Shown piece after piece: positions 9,185-17,806 of a stretch of 64,000 nucleotides of DNA. Location of the stretch: NCBI GenBank assembly GCA_965222445.1, contig CBDCTY010000001.1:682001-746000 (forward strand), written 5' to 3'. This DNA comes from GCA-958296115 sp965222445 (lineage in GTDB: Bacteria; Chloroflexota; Dehalococcoidia; Lucifugimonadales; CAJWER01). A program made the position numbers and the translations under genes. Below the pieces are notes generated by a model that saw nothing but the letters and a program-made list of their open reading frames with translations, was not told where the DNA came from and did not search any database. The stretch's first letter is position 1; every line of letters starts with the position of its first letter.

Positions 9185-9454
9185 CTAGATGGAACAGGCC
9201 CTCCTCTGGACGTGTTCGCGGAGCGCTCCGTTGACGTCCGTCTGGTATCCTCGACCGCCACGAGCAAGGGCCTTGAACCAAGCGATGATGTCCGCGTCCA
9301 GCCTCAGCGTAATCTGCTGCTTCACGGGCCGGTAGAAGACCCCATGCTTGGCGTCGAACCAGTCGAGAATCTCCGGGTGTCGGTCGTGTCGACCTAGTTC
9401 TCCGGCAGGGCCTCCAGCGCCCGAATACAAGCTACTCTTCGAGTTGTCCATCAA
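9185..9454 (-). CDS. BrnA-like antitoxin, N-terminus uncertain
   Basis: Residues of about 28-85 (FYRPVKQQITLRLDADIIAW, then FKALARGGRGYQTDVNGALREHV) match the ribbon-helix-helix part of BrnA-type antitoxins, which repress their own operon and neutralise BrnT. The first 20 codons run antisense to a response-regulator fragment, so the start may lie further in. No brnT toxin gene is present upstream, so this is an orphan or a remnant of a rearranged pair. Confidence 0.6.
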   Translation of the reverse strand: MMDNSKSSLYSGAGGPAGELGRHDRHPEILDWFDAKHGVFYRPVKQQITLRLDADIIAWFKALARGGRGYQTDVNGALREHVQRRACSI

Positions 9455-9644
9455 CGTCGGGAGAGTAATGACTCACGAACAGCTGCTGCACCGGGTATGG
9501 GGAGCGGAATACTCGGGAGATGAATACCTCGTGCGCGTCTTCGTTGGGAATCTCCGCCGCAAGCTGAGGGACGATGCCAAGCATCCAAGGTACATCTTCA
9601 CCGAGCGAGGTGTCGGCTACCAAATGGCTAGGCCTAGCGCATAG
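9420..9644 (+). pseudogene. OmpR/PhoB-type response regulator, C-terminal fragment
   Basis: The segment from EYKLLFELSINVGRVMTHEQ through NLRRKLRDD to FTERGVGYQMA is the second half of a winged-helix DNA-binding domain of the OmpR/KdpE class. The receiver domain and the first part of the effector domain are missing. The upstream sequence in this frame encodes unrelated residues antisense to the BrnA-like gene. It is interpreted as a remnant left by a deletion or rearrangement. Confidence 0.7.
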
Positions 9645-9732
9645 GAGGCGCATAGGCACGCCATCCTGATGGACCTCGACGACCTCCGGCTCCATCTCGA
9701 ACGTTCTCCAGATCGTAATGAAAGGCGAGGCC

Positions 9733-10563
9733 TCACAGTCCCTTCGGGGGATCGCAAGAAGCCACCGCGAAGACGTCGATCTCGAAGTCGACTTCGGGGC
9801 GGCCGAACCCCTCGACGACGAGTCCCGTCGATACCGGCCGTACGCCCCTCATGTGCTCGGCCAGCACGGGGTAGACGTCGTTCCGGTGCGAGGCGTCCTT
9901 CACGTAGGTGATCACCTTGCAGATGTCCTCCATGCGCGACCCCGCCTCCTCGAGCAGCGTCCTGACGCACCTCATGGCGTTGTCCGCCTGGGCCGCCGGG
10001 TCTCCCTCACCTACAAAGTCCCCCTCGAAGGTCCAGCCCGTCTGCCCCTGCAGGAGGACCAGGTTGTTGGCGCGTACGGCCCTTGCCAGGCCGTAGTCCA
10101 GGCCGGAAAACAGAGGGTCCTTCGACCGGGTGTTGAACAGGCGGAACCGCCGGTGCTCGCTTCCTTCTTTGGGAACCACTGCGGAGACGTCGATCTCGAA
10201 GTCCAGCTCAGGCCGCGCCAGGGCAGAGATGACCAGCCCTGTCGATACGGGGTTGACGCCGCGCAGATGCTCGGCCAGCACGGGATAGACCTGCCAGCGG
10301 TACGAAAGGTCCGTCACGTACGTCGTGACCTTGCAGATGTCCTCCATGCGCGCGCCCGCCTCCTCAAGCAGTGTGCGCACCACCTTCATCGCGTTGTCGG
10401 CCTGGGCGGCTGGGTCGCCCTCCCCGATGAAGCCGCCGCCGGGGGTCAGCCCCGTCGCTCCCGTCAGGAAGACCTGATCGTTCGCGCGGACCGCCATACA
10501 TGCGCGGTAGTCCAGCTCGGGCAGCAGGTAGCCTCCACGCGTCGAGCCCTTGCGTATGCGCAT
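9733..10563 (-). CDS. tandem RidA (YjgF/YER057c/UK114) domain protein
   Basis: Two RidA-type domains are fused head to tail, each with the pattern GEGDPAAQADNAM, RTLLEEAGxRMEDICKV, TYV and YPVLAEHxRGVxPVSTGLV. RidA proteins hydrolyse reactive enamine or imine intermediates of amino-acid metabolism and normally act as trimers of single domains. The Arg that usually binds the substrate carboxylate is not obvious in either half, so the activity may differ. The ATG at 10563 was chosen (276 residues), with GGAGG about 12 bases upstream; the frame extends to 10590. Confidence 0.82.
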   Translation of the reverse strand: MRIRKGSTRGGYLLPELDYRACMAVRANDQVFLTGATGLTPGGGFIGEGDPAAQADNAMKVVRTLLEEAGARMEDICKVTTYVTDLSYRWQVYPVLAEHLRGVNPVSTGLVISALARPELDFEIDVSAVVPKEGSEHRRFRLFNTRSKDPLFSGLDYGLARAVRANNLVLLQGQTGWTFEGDFVGEGDPAAQADNAMRCVRTLLEEAGSRMEDICKVITYVKDASHRNDVYPVLAEHMRGVRPVSTGLVVEGFGRPEVDFEIDVFAVASCDPPKGL

Positions 10564-10693
10564 ATGAGCCAATGCCAACCTCCAGCTCACCGAGACTTCC
10601 CATGCCGGAGGCTATCTTATACCCACCGAACGCGCGCCGCTCTTCCCCGTAACTGTTCAGACTTGATGAGACAGAGGAATCGCCCGTTCCATG

Positions 10694-10805
10694 TTGTCAT
10701 TCTGAGGAGCGCAGCGACGAAGAATCTACGGTCCTTGCACGCAGGGCCGTGCCCTGATGTCAGGCGCAGATTCCTCACTCCGCTGGCGCTGCGTTCGGAA
10801 TGACA
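10694..10805. repeat. TGTCATTC...GAATGACA inverted-repeat element, copy 1
   Basis: The element starts with TGTCATTCTGAGGAGCG and ends with the partly inverted GCGTTCGGAATGACA. A second copy with the same ends is at 32176-32294. It is non-coding and lies between divergent genes. Confidence 0.65.
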
Positions 10806-10884
10806 TTCGGGGAGGACCTCTCAATTCATGGAGACTGAACAGTTACTCTTCCCCGTCTCCGCGGTCGGATGTAGAATCCTACCT

Positions 10885-12651
10885 ATGGATCACAACTTCG
10901 GGCGAATACGCACATCGGCCCTGTGGGTCGTAATGCCGCTTGTCGCAGCCATTGCGGCCGCCGCCGTCGCCTGCGGGGGTAGCGCACAGCCGACGCCAGT
11001 TCCGACCGTCGAGCCCACGCCGACCGAGACGCCGTCCGCCTCTAACCCCGCCCGGCAGCGCCGGACCGCGACAGGCGAGCGGCGCACAATCTTCGCCGAC
11101 GTGACCGACTCGGCGGGCGTCCGTTTCAGGCACCACGAGGTCGAGACCGAGGTGCAGCCCGTCGGCGCGGGCGTCGTCGTGTTCGACTACGACAACGACG
11201 ACCTGGAGGACGTGTACGTCACGGACTCCATCGGCCCCAACGCGCTCTTTCGCAACAACGGCGACGGCACGTTCACCGATGTGGCCGCGGCCGCCGGCGT
11301 CGACGATATCGATGGGCACTCGAACGGCGGGTGCGCGGCTGACTACGACAACGACGGCGACAAGGACCTGTTCCTCACCAACTACGGCACCAGCAAGCTG
11401 TTCAGCAACGACGGGGCCGGCGCCTTCACGGACGTGACGGAGCAGGCCCGGGTGGGCGATGCCGACAGGAGTCTCCGCTCGTCCGGATGCGCCTGGGGCG
11501 ACTACGACCGCGACGGCTTCCTCGACCTGATGGTGGTGCGCCACCTCAAGGAGCTGGACCCCGACACGCTCGTCAGCGGGGACTTCTACCTCGCGGTCGG
11601 ACTCGTCGCCCTGTACCACGCCAACGGCGACGGGTCGTTCACCGAGGTAACGGGTATCCTCGGCGATACCGGGCCGCGCAAGAAGAACGTCTACGGCGAG
11701 GCGATAGGCAGCCTGTGGGGGGCGGGATTCCAGCCCGGCTGGCTCGACTACGACTCGGACGGCGACCCGGACCTCTACGTCGTGAACGACTGGGGGCCGA
11801 ACGTCCAGCCCAACGTCCTGTGGCGCAACGACGGGCCGTCCGACGACGGCGGCTGGATCTTCACCGATGTGTCCAAGGGCTCCGGCACGGGGATTCCCAT
11901 TTACGGGATGAGCCTGGCCGTGGGCGACTACGACAACGACGGCCACTTCGACATCTTCATGACCAACATCGGCGCGACCGTGCTGCTCAGGAACAACGGC
12001 GACGGCGAGTCCTTTACCGACGTTGCGGGCCCGGCGGGGGTCGAGGTGTCGAAGATCGGCACGGAGGACCGCGTGACCTGGGGCTCGGTCTTCTTCGACT
12101 ACGACAACGACGGATTCGAGGACATCTACATGGTCAGCGGCTACCTCAGGCTGCCCGGCGTCGACGACGTCCCCGACTACCTGCGCGAGCAGCACAACGT
12201 CCTGCTGCGGAACAGGGGCAACGGCACATTCAACAACCTGTCGGTCGTCAGCGGCGCAGACGACCCCGGCGTGGGCCGGGGCCTGGGCTACCTCGACATC
12301 GAGAACGACGGGTGCCTCGACCTGTTCATCGGCAACCTGGGCGGCGAGACGACCCTCTACAGGAACCGGTGCGAGTATGGGAACAACTGGCTGGTGGTCA
12401 AGACCGTCGGCAGCGCCAGCAACCGCGACGGCATTGGCGCGCGTATAACTGTTAAGGCGGGAGGCCAGTCCCAGGTGCGCGAGGTGGCGAGCGGGCGCAG
12501 CTTCATGGGCCACCCGATGATTCCGCCCCACTTCGGCCTGGGCAGCGCGGACAAAGTGGACGAGATCGTGGTGCAGTGGCCCAGCGGCGTGGTCCAGACC
12601 GTCTCGTCGGTCGAGCCGAACCGGAGGATCACAATAACCGAGCCGAACTGA
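10885..12651 (+). CDS. FG-GAP/VCBS-repeat lipoprotein with ASPIC/UnbV C-terminal domain
   Basis: This is a secreted lipoprotein of about 588 residues. The signal peptide ends in AAAVACGG and is followed by a short Thr/Pro linker. At least seven FG-GAP-like blades follow, each with Ca-binding loops of the DYDNDG type (VFDYDNDDLEDVY, ADYDNDGDKDLF, GDYDNDGHFDIF, FDYDNDGFEDIY) and FRNNGDGTFTDV strands, predicting a beta-propeller. The last 90 residues (WLVVKTVGSASNRDGIGARI, then SFMGHPMIPPHFGLGSADKV) match the ASPIC/UnbV domain. It is 49 bases upstream of a di-haem oxidoreductase on the same strand. Such proteins are thought to bind surfaces or partners; no enzymatic site is visible. The ATG at 10885 was preferred to 10828 because it starts the signal peptide. 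Confidence 0.9.
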   Translation: MDHNFGRIRTSALWVVMPLVAAIAAAAVACGGSAQPTPVPTVEPTPTETPSASNPARQRRTATGERRTIFADVTDSAGVRFRHHEVETEVQPVGAGVVVFDYDNDDLEDVYVTDSIGPNALFRNNGDGTFTDVAAAAGVDDIDGHSNGGCAADYDNDGDKDLFLTNYGTSKLFSNDGAGAFTDVTEQARVGDADRSLRSSGCAWGDYDRDGFLDLMVVRHLKELDPDTLVSGDFYLAVGLVALYHANGDGSFTEVTGILGDTGPRKKNVYGEAIGSLWGAGFQPGWLDYDSDGDPDLYVVNDWGPNVQPNVLWRNDGPSDDGGWIFTDVSKGSGTGIPIYGMSLAVGDYDNDGHFDIFMTNIGATVLLRNNGDGESFTDVAGPAGVEVSKIGTEDRVTWGSVFFDYDNDGFEDIYMVSGYLRLPGVDDVPDYLREQHNVLLRNRGNGTFNNLSVVSGADDPGVGRGLGYLDIENDGCLDLFIGNLGGETTLYRNRCEYGNNWLVVKTVGSASNRDGIGARITVKAGGQSQVREVASGRSFMGHPMIPPHFGLGSADKVDEIVVQWPSGVVQTVSSVEPNRRITITEPN

Positions 12652-12700
12652 TGCGCAGGCGTTGGGGCGCATTTTAGGCGCGAGTGGTATCTTTGCAGCT

Positions 12701-14317
12701 ATGATCGACCGTGCGGCGGGAATCATACTCGCTGCGGCCCTCATACCGGCCGCAGCCGTCATCCTGGCCTCATGCGGGGCCGCGGAGGGAGCGGACCCGC
12801 GCGACGCCCCCACGATCGGCGAAGGGCCGGCCATCGCCGATCACACGGACCAGAAGGAGATCAGCAGCGGCAACCTGGCGATAGACGAGATCATCCAGCG
12901 CGGCAAGCTGCTGTTCGAGGCGCCCTTCAACACGCTGGACGGCGCGGGCAGGCCGGAGACCGCCGACATCGAGCGCAGGAACAACGTCAGCATCGGCAAC
13001 CCGCGAGAGAGGCGCGACTTCCCCGACAACTTCAACCGCATCTCGGCCCCCGACGCCAACACCTGTTTGGAGTGCCATACCTTGCCTCGCGCGGGCGGAG
13101 GGGCCGGCAACGCGGCCAACGTATTCGTGCTGGCGGACCGGCTGCCCTTCGCCACCTTCGACGGCGGACCCGGCGACAACAACGAGCCACACACCATCAT
13201 GAGCATCGGCAACGAGAGGGGCTCGCTGGGCCTGTTCGGATCGGGCTGGATCGAGCTGCTGGCCCGCGAGATGACTGTCGACCTCAAGACGGCCGCCGAG
13301 GAGGCGATAGACGAGGCCCGGCGCACAGGCGAAGACGTCACAGTAGACCTTGTCACGAAGGGCGTCAGCTTTGGGCGCATAACGGCCCACCGCGACGCCA
13401 CCTTGGACTTCAGCGAATTGGAGGGCGTCGACAACGACCTGGTGATACGGCCCTTCCAGCAGAAGGGCGTGGTCGTCTCGCTCCGCGAGTTCGGCGTGAA
13501 GGCGATGAACTCCCACTTCGGGATGCAGGCGTCGGAGCAGTTCCGAGACGGCGTGGACTTCGACCGGGACGGCTACGCCGACGAGCTGACACGCGGAGAC
13601 ATGACGGCCCTCGTCGTATTCCAGGCGACATTGCCCGTTCCCGGCCAGGTGCTCCCGGCAGACGCGGATGCCAGGGCAGCCGTCGAGCAGGGCCGCGAGC
13701 TCTTTTCGTCCATGAACTGCATCTCGTGCCACATCCCTGAGCTCCGGGTCGACAGCCCCGTCTTCACCGAGCCCAGCCCGTTCAACCCGCGCGGCAAGCT
13801 CCAGCCCACCGACGTCAACAACCCCTTCAGGGTCGACCTCACGGCGGCAGGCCCCGGCCCACACCTGAAGCGCCAGCCCGACGGCAGTGTGCTGGTGCCA
13901 GCCTTCACCGACCTCAAGCGCCACAGCATGGGCGACCTCCTGGACAACGAGCTACTGGTCCAGGACGGCGTGCCCACGGACGAGTGGCTCACCCGCAAGC
14001 TGTGGGGCTTTGCCAGCGAGCCTCCCTTCCTTCACCACGGCAGGGCCACGCTGATCTCCGAGGCGATCCTGGCCCACGGCGGCGAGGCCCAGGAAGCCCG
14101 TGACAGGTTCGCCGCGCTCACCCAGGACGAGCAGGCGGCGGTCGTGGAGTTCCTGAAGACCCTGCAGATACTACCCGAAGGCACAGACAGCCTCGTAATC
14201 GTCGAGGGCAGCAGCGCCTCCAACGGCGTGGGCCTCCTGCCCATCATAGGCGGCGGCGTGGGAATCGTCGTGCTGCTCCTGGCTACAGGCGCCGTGCTCC
14301 GGCTCCGCCGCCGCTAG
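12701..14317 (+). CDS. di-haem oxidoreductase (DHOR/DUF1111-like) lipoprotein
   Basis: The product is a c-type cytochrome family protein that probably performs redox chemistry outside the cytoplasm. The signal ends in VILASC. Two haem motifs are present, CLECH at residues 122-126 and CISCH at 340-344, together with DHOR hallmarks such as FQQKGVVVSLREF, LWGFASEPPFLHHGRA and AILAHGGEA. Unusually, the C-terminus adds a membrane helix and a basic stop (LLLATGAVLRLRRR), so the protein may be anchored at both ends. It forms a likely operon with the ASPIC protein and overlaps the stop of the convergent rhomboid gene by 4 bases. The ATG at 12701 starts the signal peptide directly. Confidence 0.88.
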   Translation: MIDRAAGIILAAALIPAAAVILASCGAAEGADPRDAPTIGEGPAIADHTDQKEISSGNLAIDEIIQRGKLLFEAPFNTLDGAGRPETADIERRNNVSIGNPRERRDFPDNFNRISAPDANTCLECHTLPRAGGGAGNAANVFVLADRLPFATFDGGPGDNNEPHTIMSIGNERGSLGLFGSGWIELLAREMTVDLKTAAEEAIDEARRTGEDVTVDLVTKGVSFGRITAHRDATLDFSELEGVDNDLVIRPFQQKGVVVSLREFGVKAMNSHFGMQASEQFRDGVDFDRDGYADELTRGDMTALVVFQATLPVPGQVLPADADARAAVEQGRELFSSMNCISCHIPELRVDSPVFTEPSPFNPRGKLQPTDVNNPFRVDLTAAGPGPHLKRQPDGSVLVPAFTDLKRHSMGDLLDNELLVQDGVPTDEWLTRKLWGFASEPPFLHHGRATLISEAILAHGGEAQEARDRFAALTQDEQAAVVEFLKTLQILPEGTDSLVIVEGSSASNGVGLLPIIGGGVGIVVLLLATGAVLRLRRR

Positions 14318-14880
14318 GGGGCCGAAGGCGCCTCTGTATCTTCCTGACGGCCAGGCTTCCCGAACCTGGCGACTAGCACCCCCGCCATGAGCCCCGTCAG
14401 GTGGCCCTCCCATGACACCCGCCCGCCCGTCGGCAGCACGCCGAATAGCAGACCGCCGTACACGACCATGACGACGACGGCGATGAGTATCGAGACGATG
14501 CGCCTGTCGTACCAGCCCCGCGCGACCAGGTAGCCGAAGTACCCGAACACGAGGCCGCTTGCGCCGATATGTGAGCCGCCGCGCGCGACCAGCCAGACGC
14601 CCGCCCCTCCGAGCAGGACTACGAACAGGGTCACGCCCAGCAGCACCTGCCAGCCTCGCGCGGACACGAGACCGCCGAGCATCAGGAGCGGTACGGTGTT
14701 GGACAGGGCGTGGCCGAAGCCCGCGTGCAGGAAGGGCGCGAGGGGGATGCCCCAGAGTCCGTCCATAGTGCGGGGCACAATGCCGTAGTCGTCGAGTGGA
14801 TGGCCCGCCAGCGCGTTGACCGCGGTCAGGACCCATATGACCGCTACGAATGCGGCCAGCAGAATCAACCCCTGCTTCAC
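14314..14880 (-). CDS. rhomboid family intramembrane serine protease
   Basis: This is a compact, six-helix-sized integral membrane protease (188 residues). The catalytic Ser is in GASG (Ser108), the catalytic His is His160 in WEGHLTG, and HAGFGHALSN in the L1/helix 2 region supplies the oxyanion His and Asn. Rhomboids cleave within or near membrane segments of substrates. It is transcribed towards the di-haem gene, and the two stop codons overlap by 4 bases. The C-terminal helix of the neighbouring oxidoreductase could be a substrate, but this is speculation. Confidence 0.9.
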   Translation of the reverse strand: MKQGLILLAAFVAVIWVLTAVNALAGHPLDDYGIVPRTMDGLWGIPLAPFLHAGFGHALSNTVPLLMLGGLVSARGWQVLLGVTLFVVLLGGAGVWLVARGGSHIGASGLVFGYFGYLVARGWYDRRIVSILIAVVVMVVYGGLLFGVLPTGGRVSWEGHLTGLMAGVLVARFGKPGRQEDTEAPSAP

Positions 14881-15049
14881 GCCGCTACCCTGCCCGTCCG
14901 GGAGACACTTGTGTAACTCCCTCTCTCATTAGGAGAAGATTGCGGTGAGGGCATCGCCCAGCTTCAGAGACAATCCTGGATACCGGCTTCCGCCGGTATG
15001 ACGGAGGTGGTGCTGTTACAGTTTCCACGCACAGTTGACAAACTAAGTC

Positions 15050-15244
15050 TCAACGTTCTAACGAGGAAGCCAACAGGTTCAATGCATCTGATAGATCACG
15101 AGCCTGTTCAGTAGTCATGTCCGTATGAATGGCAGCCTGAGCGCTTGATATATATCCAGCCTTCCAAGCAATCTTTCCATCTCTTTCTTCCAAAGCAATA
15201 TATGCGTTCTCGTCACCCAACTGGCTAATCCTAACCTTCACCAT
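15050..15244 (-). CDS. small hypothetical protein
   Basis: A GAGGAGG site 8 bases before the ATG at 15244 gives a 64-residue protein (MVKVRISQLGDEN, ending NLLASSLER). It is Ala/Asp/Glu-rich, predicted soluble, with a beta-rich N-terminus (VKVRISQL, AYIALEE) and an amphipathic helix at the C-terminus. Its base composition is lower in GC than the neighbours. No family is recognised. A MITE-like element lies just upstream. Confidence 0.55.
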   Translation of the reverse strand: MVKVRISQLGDENAYIALEERDGKIAWKAGYISSAQAAIHTDMTTEQARDLSDALNLLASSLER

Positions 15245-15297
15245 GCTTACTTCCTCCTCGCTGGGAAGTTTGTCGATTGTGTATGCGCCCCAATGTA

Positions 15298-15400
15298 ATA
15301 CCAAGTAGGTGTGATGCCGCCGTATATGTGCGGCCAGGGAGTGGGTTCCCGCCTTCGCGGGAATGACGGCTTTACGGCGCGCTCAAAATAAATTGGTATA
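15298..15400. repeat. MITE-like element, copy A
   Basis: About 103 bases with ends ATACCAAGT and AATTGGTATA, containing CCGCCGTATATGTG and an inner GCCTTCGCGGGAATGACGG hairpin. It is nearly identical to 55713-55816 and shares both ends with 31838-32103. Confidence 0.75.
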
Positions 15401-15438
15401 ACATTACAACGGAGGTTGTGCACGGGTCTCCCTCGCGG

Positions 15439-16548
15439 CTACGTGGCGCTGTCGCGGAGCCAGCGGTCGAGCCAGTCGTATGCCTTGCGCCCGCTCCACT
15501 GGTGGCCGCCGTCGAACTCGTCCACGTCGAACCGGTCGGCGGCCCCGGCCACGTCGTAGGCGCGCCTGACCGCGGCGGCGGCCTCCCGGCTGGCGCCGAT
15601 GGGAAAGCCGTCGTCAGCCGCGCCCGACTCGATGAGCAGCGGGCGCGGCGCGATCAGGCAGCCGACGTCCGACACCTCGCCGTACTCGAGGAGCCCGGCG
15701 GGCGTCTGGGCGCCGCACGTGTTGCCGCGCCCCACAGCGTAGGCCTCGAAGGAGTTGAGGTAGCCGCTGACCACCGCGCACTTGACGCGCTCGTCGAGGG
15801 CTGCCGTGTAGAGGGTCATGGTCCCACCGTAGGAGAGGCCCACACAGCCGATCCGGCTGGGGTCCACCTCGGGCCTGAGTTGGAGGTACTCGATGCTGCG
15901 AAACGCATCCCACACGTTCAGGGCCAGCAGATTCACGCCCAAGAGCATCCCCTTGATGAAGAAGACGTTGCAAGCGTCCCTCTGCCCGGAGTCGCCCCCG
16001 AGGCGCCGCTCCCCGAAGGCCCGCCAGTCCGGCGCGACTACCACGTATCCCCGAAGGGCAAGCTGGTGGGCATAGTCGTAGTTCAGGGCGGCGATGCGGT
16101 CGCGCCTGATACCTTCTCCGTGATCGATACCCGCCAGGTCGTCCTTCCCATTGCCGTGTCCGTGGCAGGCGAGAATCCCGGCCCGCCGCTCCCCCGGCTC
16201 GATGTCGTTGGGCACGAAGACATAGGCGACGACCGCCATGTCGGGCTCGGAGTTGAATATGACCTTCTCACGCCGGTAGGGGCCGGTGTCGACCGACTCG
16301 ATCACCTCGGGGTCTAGGAAGCAGGACTCGGGGAATGGGCCGAGGCACTCCCTCAGTCTCGCGGAAAACGCCCTCCTCCACTCGTCCATCTCCTCGCTCG
16401 ACGTTGCGTCGAAGGATAGAGACCTCGACGCCTTGGCGTAACGGCGTCGGAAGTACTCCCCCACCGAAAGGTTGCGGTCACGCTCCGGGGTTGCCGCTGA
16501 TGCCCCTCCCCAGGCCAAGTTGTACCGGACACGATCCCGATGCTCCAT
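15439..16548 (-). CDS. alpha/beta hydrolase (dienelactone hydrolase/acetyl-xylan-esterase-like)
   Basis: This is a cytoplasmic esterase-like enzyme of about 369 residues. The oxyanion region is ACHGHGNGKDDLAG, the nucleophile elbow is GLSYGGT, and the C-terminal DGGHQWSG carries the catalytic His. The length, the N-terminal cap region and the VFVPNDIE strand fit the AXE1/DLH-like group that removes acyl groups from sugars or opens lactones. The ATG at 16548 has GGGGGAGG about 9 bases upstream and was chosen over the extended frame to 16626. It is divergent from the RNase HI-MoaC fusion and has no operon partner. Confidence 0.82.
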   Translation of the reverse strand: MEHRDRVRYNLAWGGASAATPERDRNLSVGEYFRRRYAKASRSLSFDATSSEEMDEWRRAFSARLRECLGPFPESCFLDPEVIESVDTGPYRREKVIFNSEPDMAVVAYVFVPNDIEPGERRAGILACHGHGNGKDDLAGIDHGEGIRRDRIAALNYDYAHQLALRGYVVVAPDWRAFGERRLGGDSGQRDACNVFFIKGMLLGVNLLALNVWDAFRSIEYLQLRPEVDPSRIGCVGLSYGGTMTLYTAALDERVKCAVVSGYLNSFEAYAVGRGNTCGAQTPAGLLEYGEVSDVGCLIAPRPLLIESGAADDGFPIGASREAAAAVRRAYDVAGAADRFDVDEFDGGHQWSGRKAYDWLDRWLRDSAT

Positions 16549-16670
16549 GTCGCCGCCTCCCCCTATGCTGTGCGTACGGTACAGCATACCGCAACCGCCC
16601 AGCGGGCATGTAGCCGGACCGCGCATCTCTTACAATGGTCGCCACAACCGCTAGATCGGAGGTCCCGGCT

Positions 16671-17642
16671 ATGATCGAGATATTCACGGACGGCGCGTGC
16701 TCAGGGAACCCGGGCAAGGGGGGCTGGGCCGCCGTCATCCTCCGGGACGGGTATACGCAGGAGATATGCGGGAGGGAACGCCAGACGACCAACAATCGGA
16801 TGGAGATGACGGCCGTCATAGAGGGTCTGGCCGCCGTTCCGCCTGACGCCCGGGTGACCGTCTACAGCGACAGCCAGTACGTCGTCAACACCATGACGAT
16901 GAACTGGAAACGGAGGAAGAACCAGGACCTGTGGGCGAAGCTTGACCGGGAGACGGCCGCCCGCCACGTGACCTGGGAATGGATCAGGGGGCACGCCGGC
17001 CACCCTATAAACGAGAGGGCGGACAGGCTGGCTACCGAGCAGGCAAGACTCGGCGCGCGTGTCGCCGGAGGCTCGCACCTGACCCACGTGAACCCCGAGG
17101 GCCCGACGAGGAAGACCGACAGCCCGGCGACCCGACAGGCAAGGCTCGGCGAACCGGCCGGCGGAGGCTCGCATCTGACCCACGTGGACGGCGAGGGCAA
17201 AGCGAGCATGGTCGACGTGGGCGCCAAGGCAGTGACCCAGCGAGTTGCCGTGGCAAGGGGCGCCGTCGTGATGCAGCCGGAGACCCTGCGGCTCGTCGGC
17301 GAGAACGCGATGGAGAAGGGCGACGTGCTCGGCGTCGCGCGCATCGCGGGCATCATGGCCGCCAAGAAGACGGCGGAGCTGATACCGCTCTGCCACCCCC
17401 TGCCCTTGGACAAAGTCTCGGTGGAGCTTCGAATCGACGAGGCTCAGTCGTCGGTCGAGATAGAGGCGACCGCCGCGACCACCGCAAAGACAGGGGTGGA
17501 GATGGAGGCGCTCACGGCGGTCAGCGTCGCCGCGCTCACCATCTACGACATGGTGAAGGCCGTGGACAGGGGCACGACCATCCGGTCCGTCAGGCTCGTC
17601 CGCAAGACCGGAGGCGCGAGCGGAGACGTCGACCTGGAATAG
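16671..17642 (+). CDS. RNase HI fused to MoaC (cyclic pyranopterin monophosphate synthase)
   Basis: One 323-residue frame joins two enzymes. Residues 1-125 are RNase HI, which removes RNA from RNA-DNA hybrids: catalytic D7 (FTDGACSG), E45 (NNRMEM), D67 (YSDSQY), H108 and D118 (NERADRLA). Residues from about 167 on are MoaC, which makes cyclic pyranopterin monophosphate in molybdenum-cofactor synthesis (SHLTHVDGEGKASMVDV, ELIPLCHPLPL, YDMVKAVDRG). The junction contains a 32-residue duplication: ATEQARLG...GGSHLTHVNPEG, then ATRQARLG...GGSHLTHVDGEG. The start at 16671 follows GGAGG. No internal stop or shift is seen. The first partial MoaC start is a relic of the duplication. No other mo-cofactor gene is nearby. 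Confidence 0.9.
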   Translation: MIEIFTDGACSGNPGKGGWAAVILRDGYTQEICGRERQTTNNRMEMTAVIEGLAAVPPDARVTVYSDSQYVVNTMTMNWKRRKNQDLWAKLDRETAARHVTWEWIRGHAGHPINERADRLATEQARLGARVAGGSHLTHVNPEGPTRKTDSPATRQARLGEPAGGGSHLTHVDGEGKASMVDVGAKAVTQRVAVARGAVVMQPETLRLVGENAMEKGDVLGVARIAGIMAAKKTAELIPLCHPLPLDKVSVELRIDEAQSSVEIEATAATTAKTGVEMEALTAVSVAALTIYDMVKAVDRGTTIRSVRLVRKTGGASGDVDLE

Positions 17643-17654
17643 GCCTAGCTGGAG

Positions 17655-17697
17655 GCGGGGACTGGATTCCCGCCGTCGCGGGAATGACGGGCTTGTG
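17655..17697. repeat. palindromic REP-like repeat
   Basis: It contains GGATTCCCGCCGTCGCGGGAATGACGG, written here in parts: a GATTCCCGCC arm, then GCGGGAATGACGG. The same core occurs at many intergenic sites in the window. Confidence 0.6.
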
Positions 17698-17806
17698 GCA
17701 GGGTCTGCTCGGGGGGAAGAGGCCAAGCCACCACCTCGACTCTGCAACGGCAGGGCCTTTCCAAAGTCTTAGAGGAGTATGAGAATATAGGGCAAGGAGG
17801 TGAGAG

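Noticed and set aside
9348..9644. Complete small response regulator
   Set aside because: Only the second half of the winged helix is present, and the upstream part is unrelated sequence.
10879..12834. Minus-strand open frame of 651 codons
   Set aside because: It is antisense to the FG-GAP/ASPIC gene and consists of low-complexity Val/Ala/Asp-rich sequence.
12770..13924. Minus-strand open frame of 384 codons
   Set aside because: It is antisense to the di-haem oxidoreductase, which has both haem motifs.
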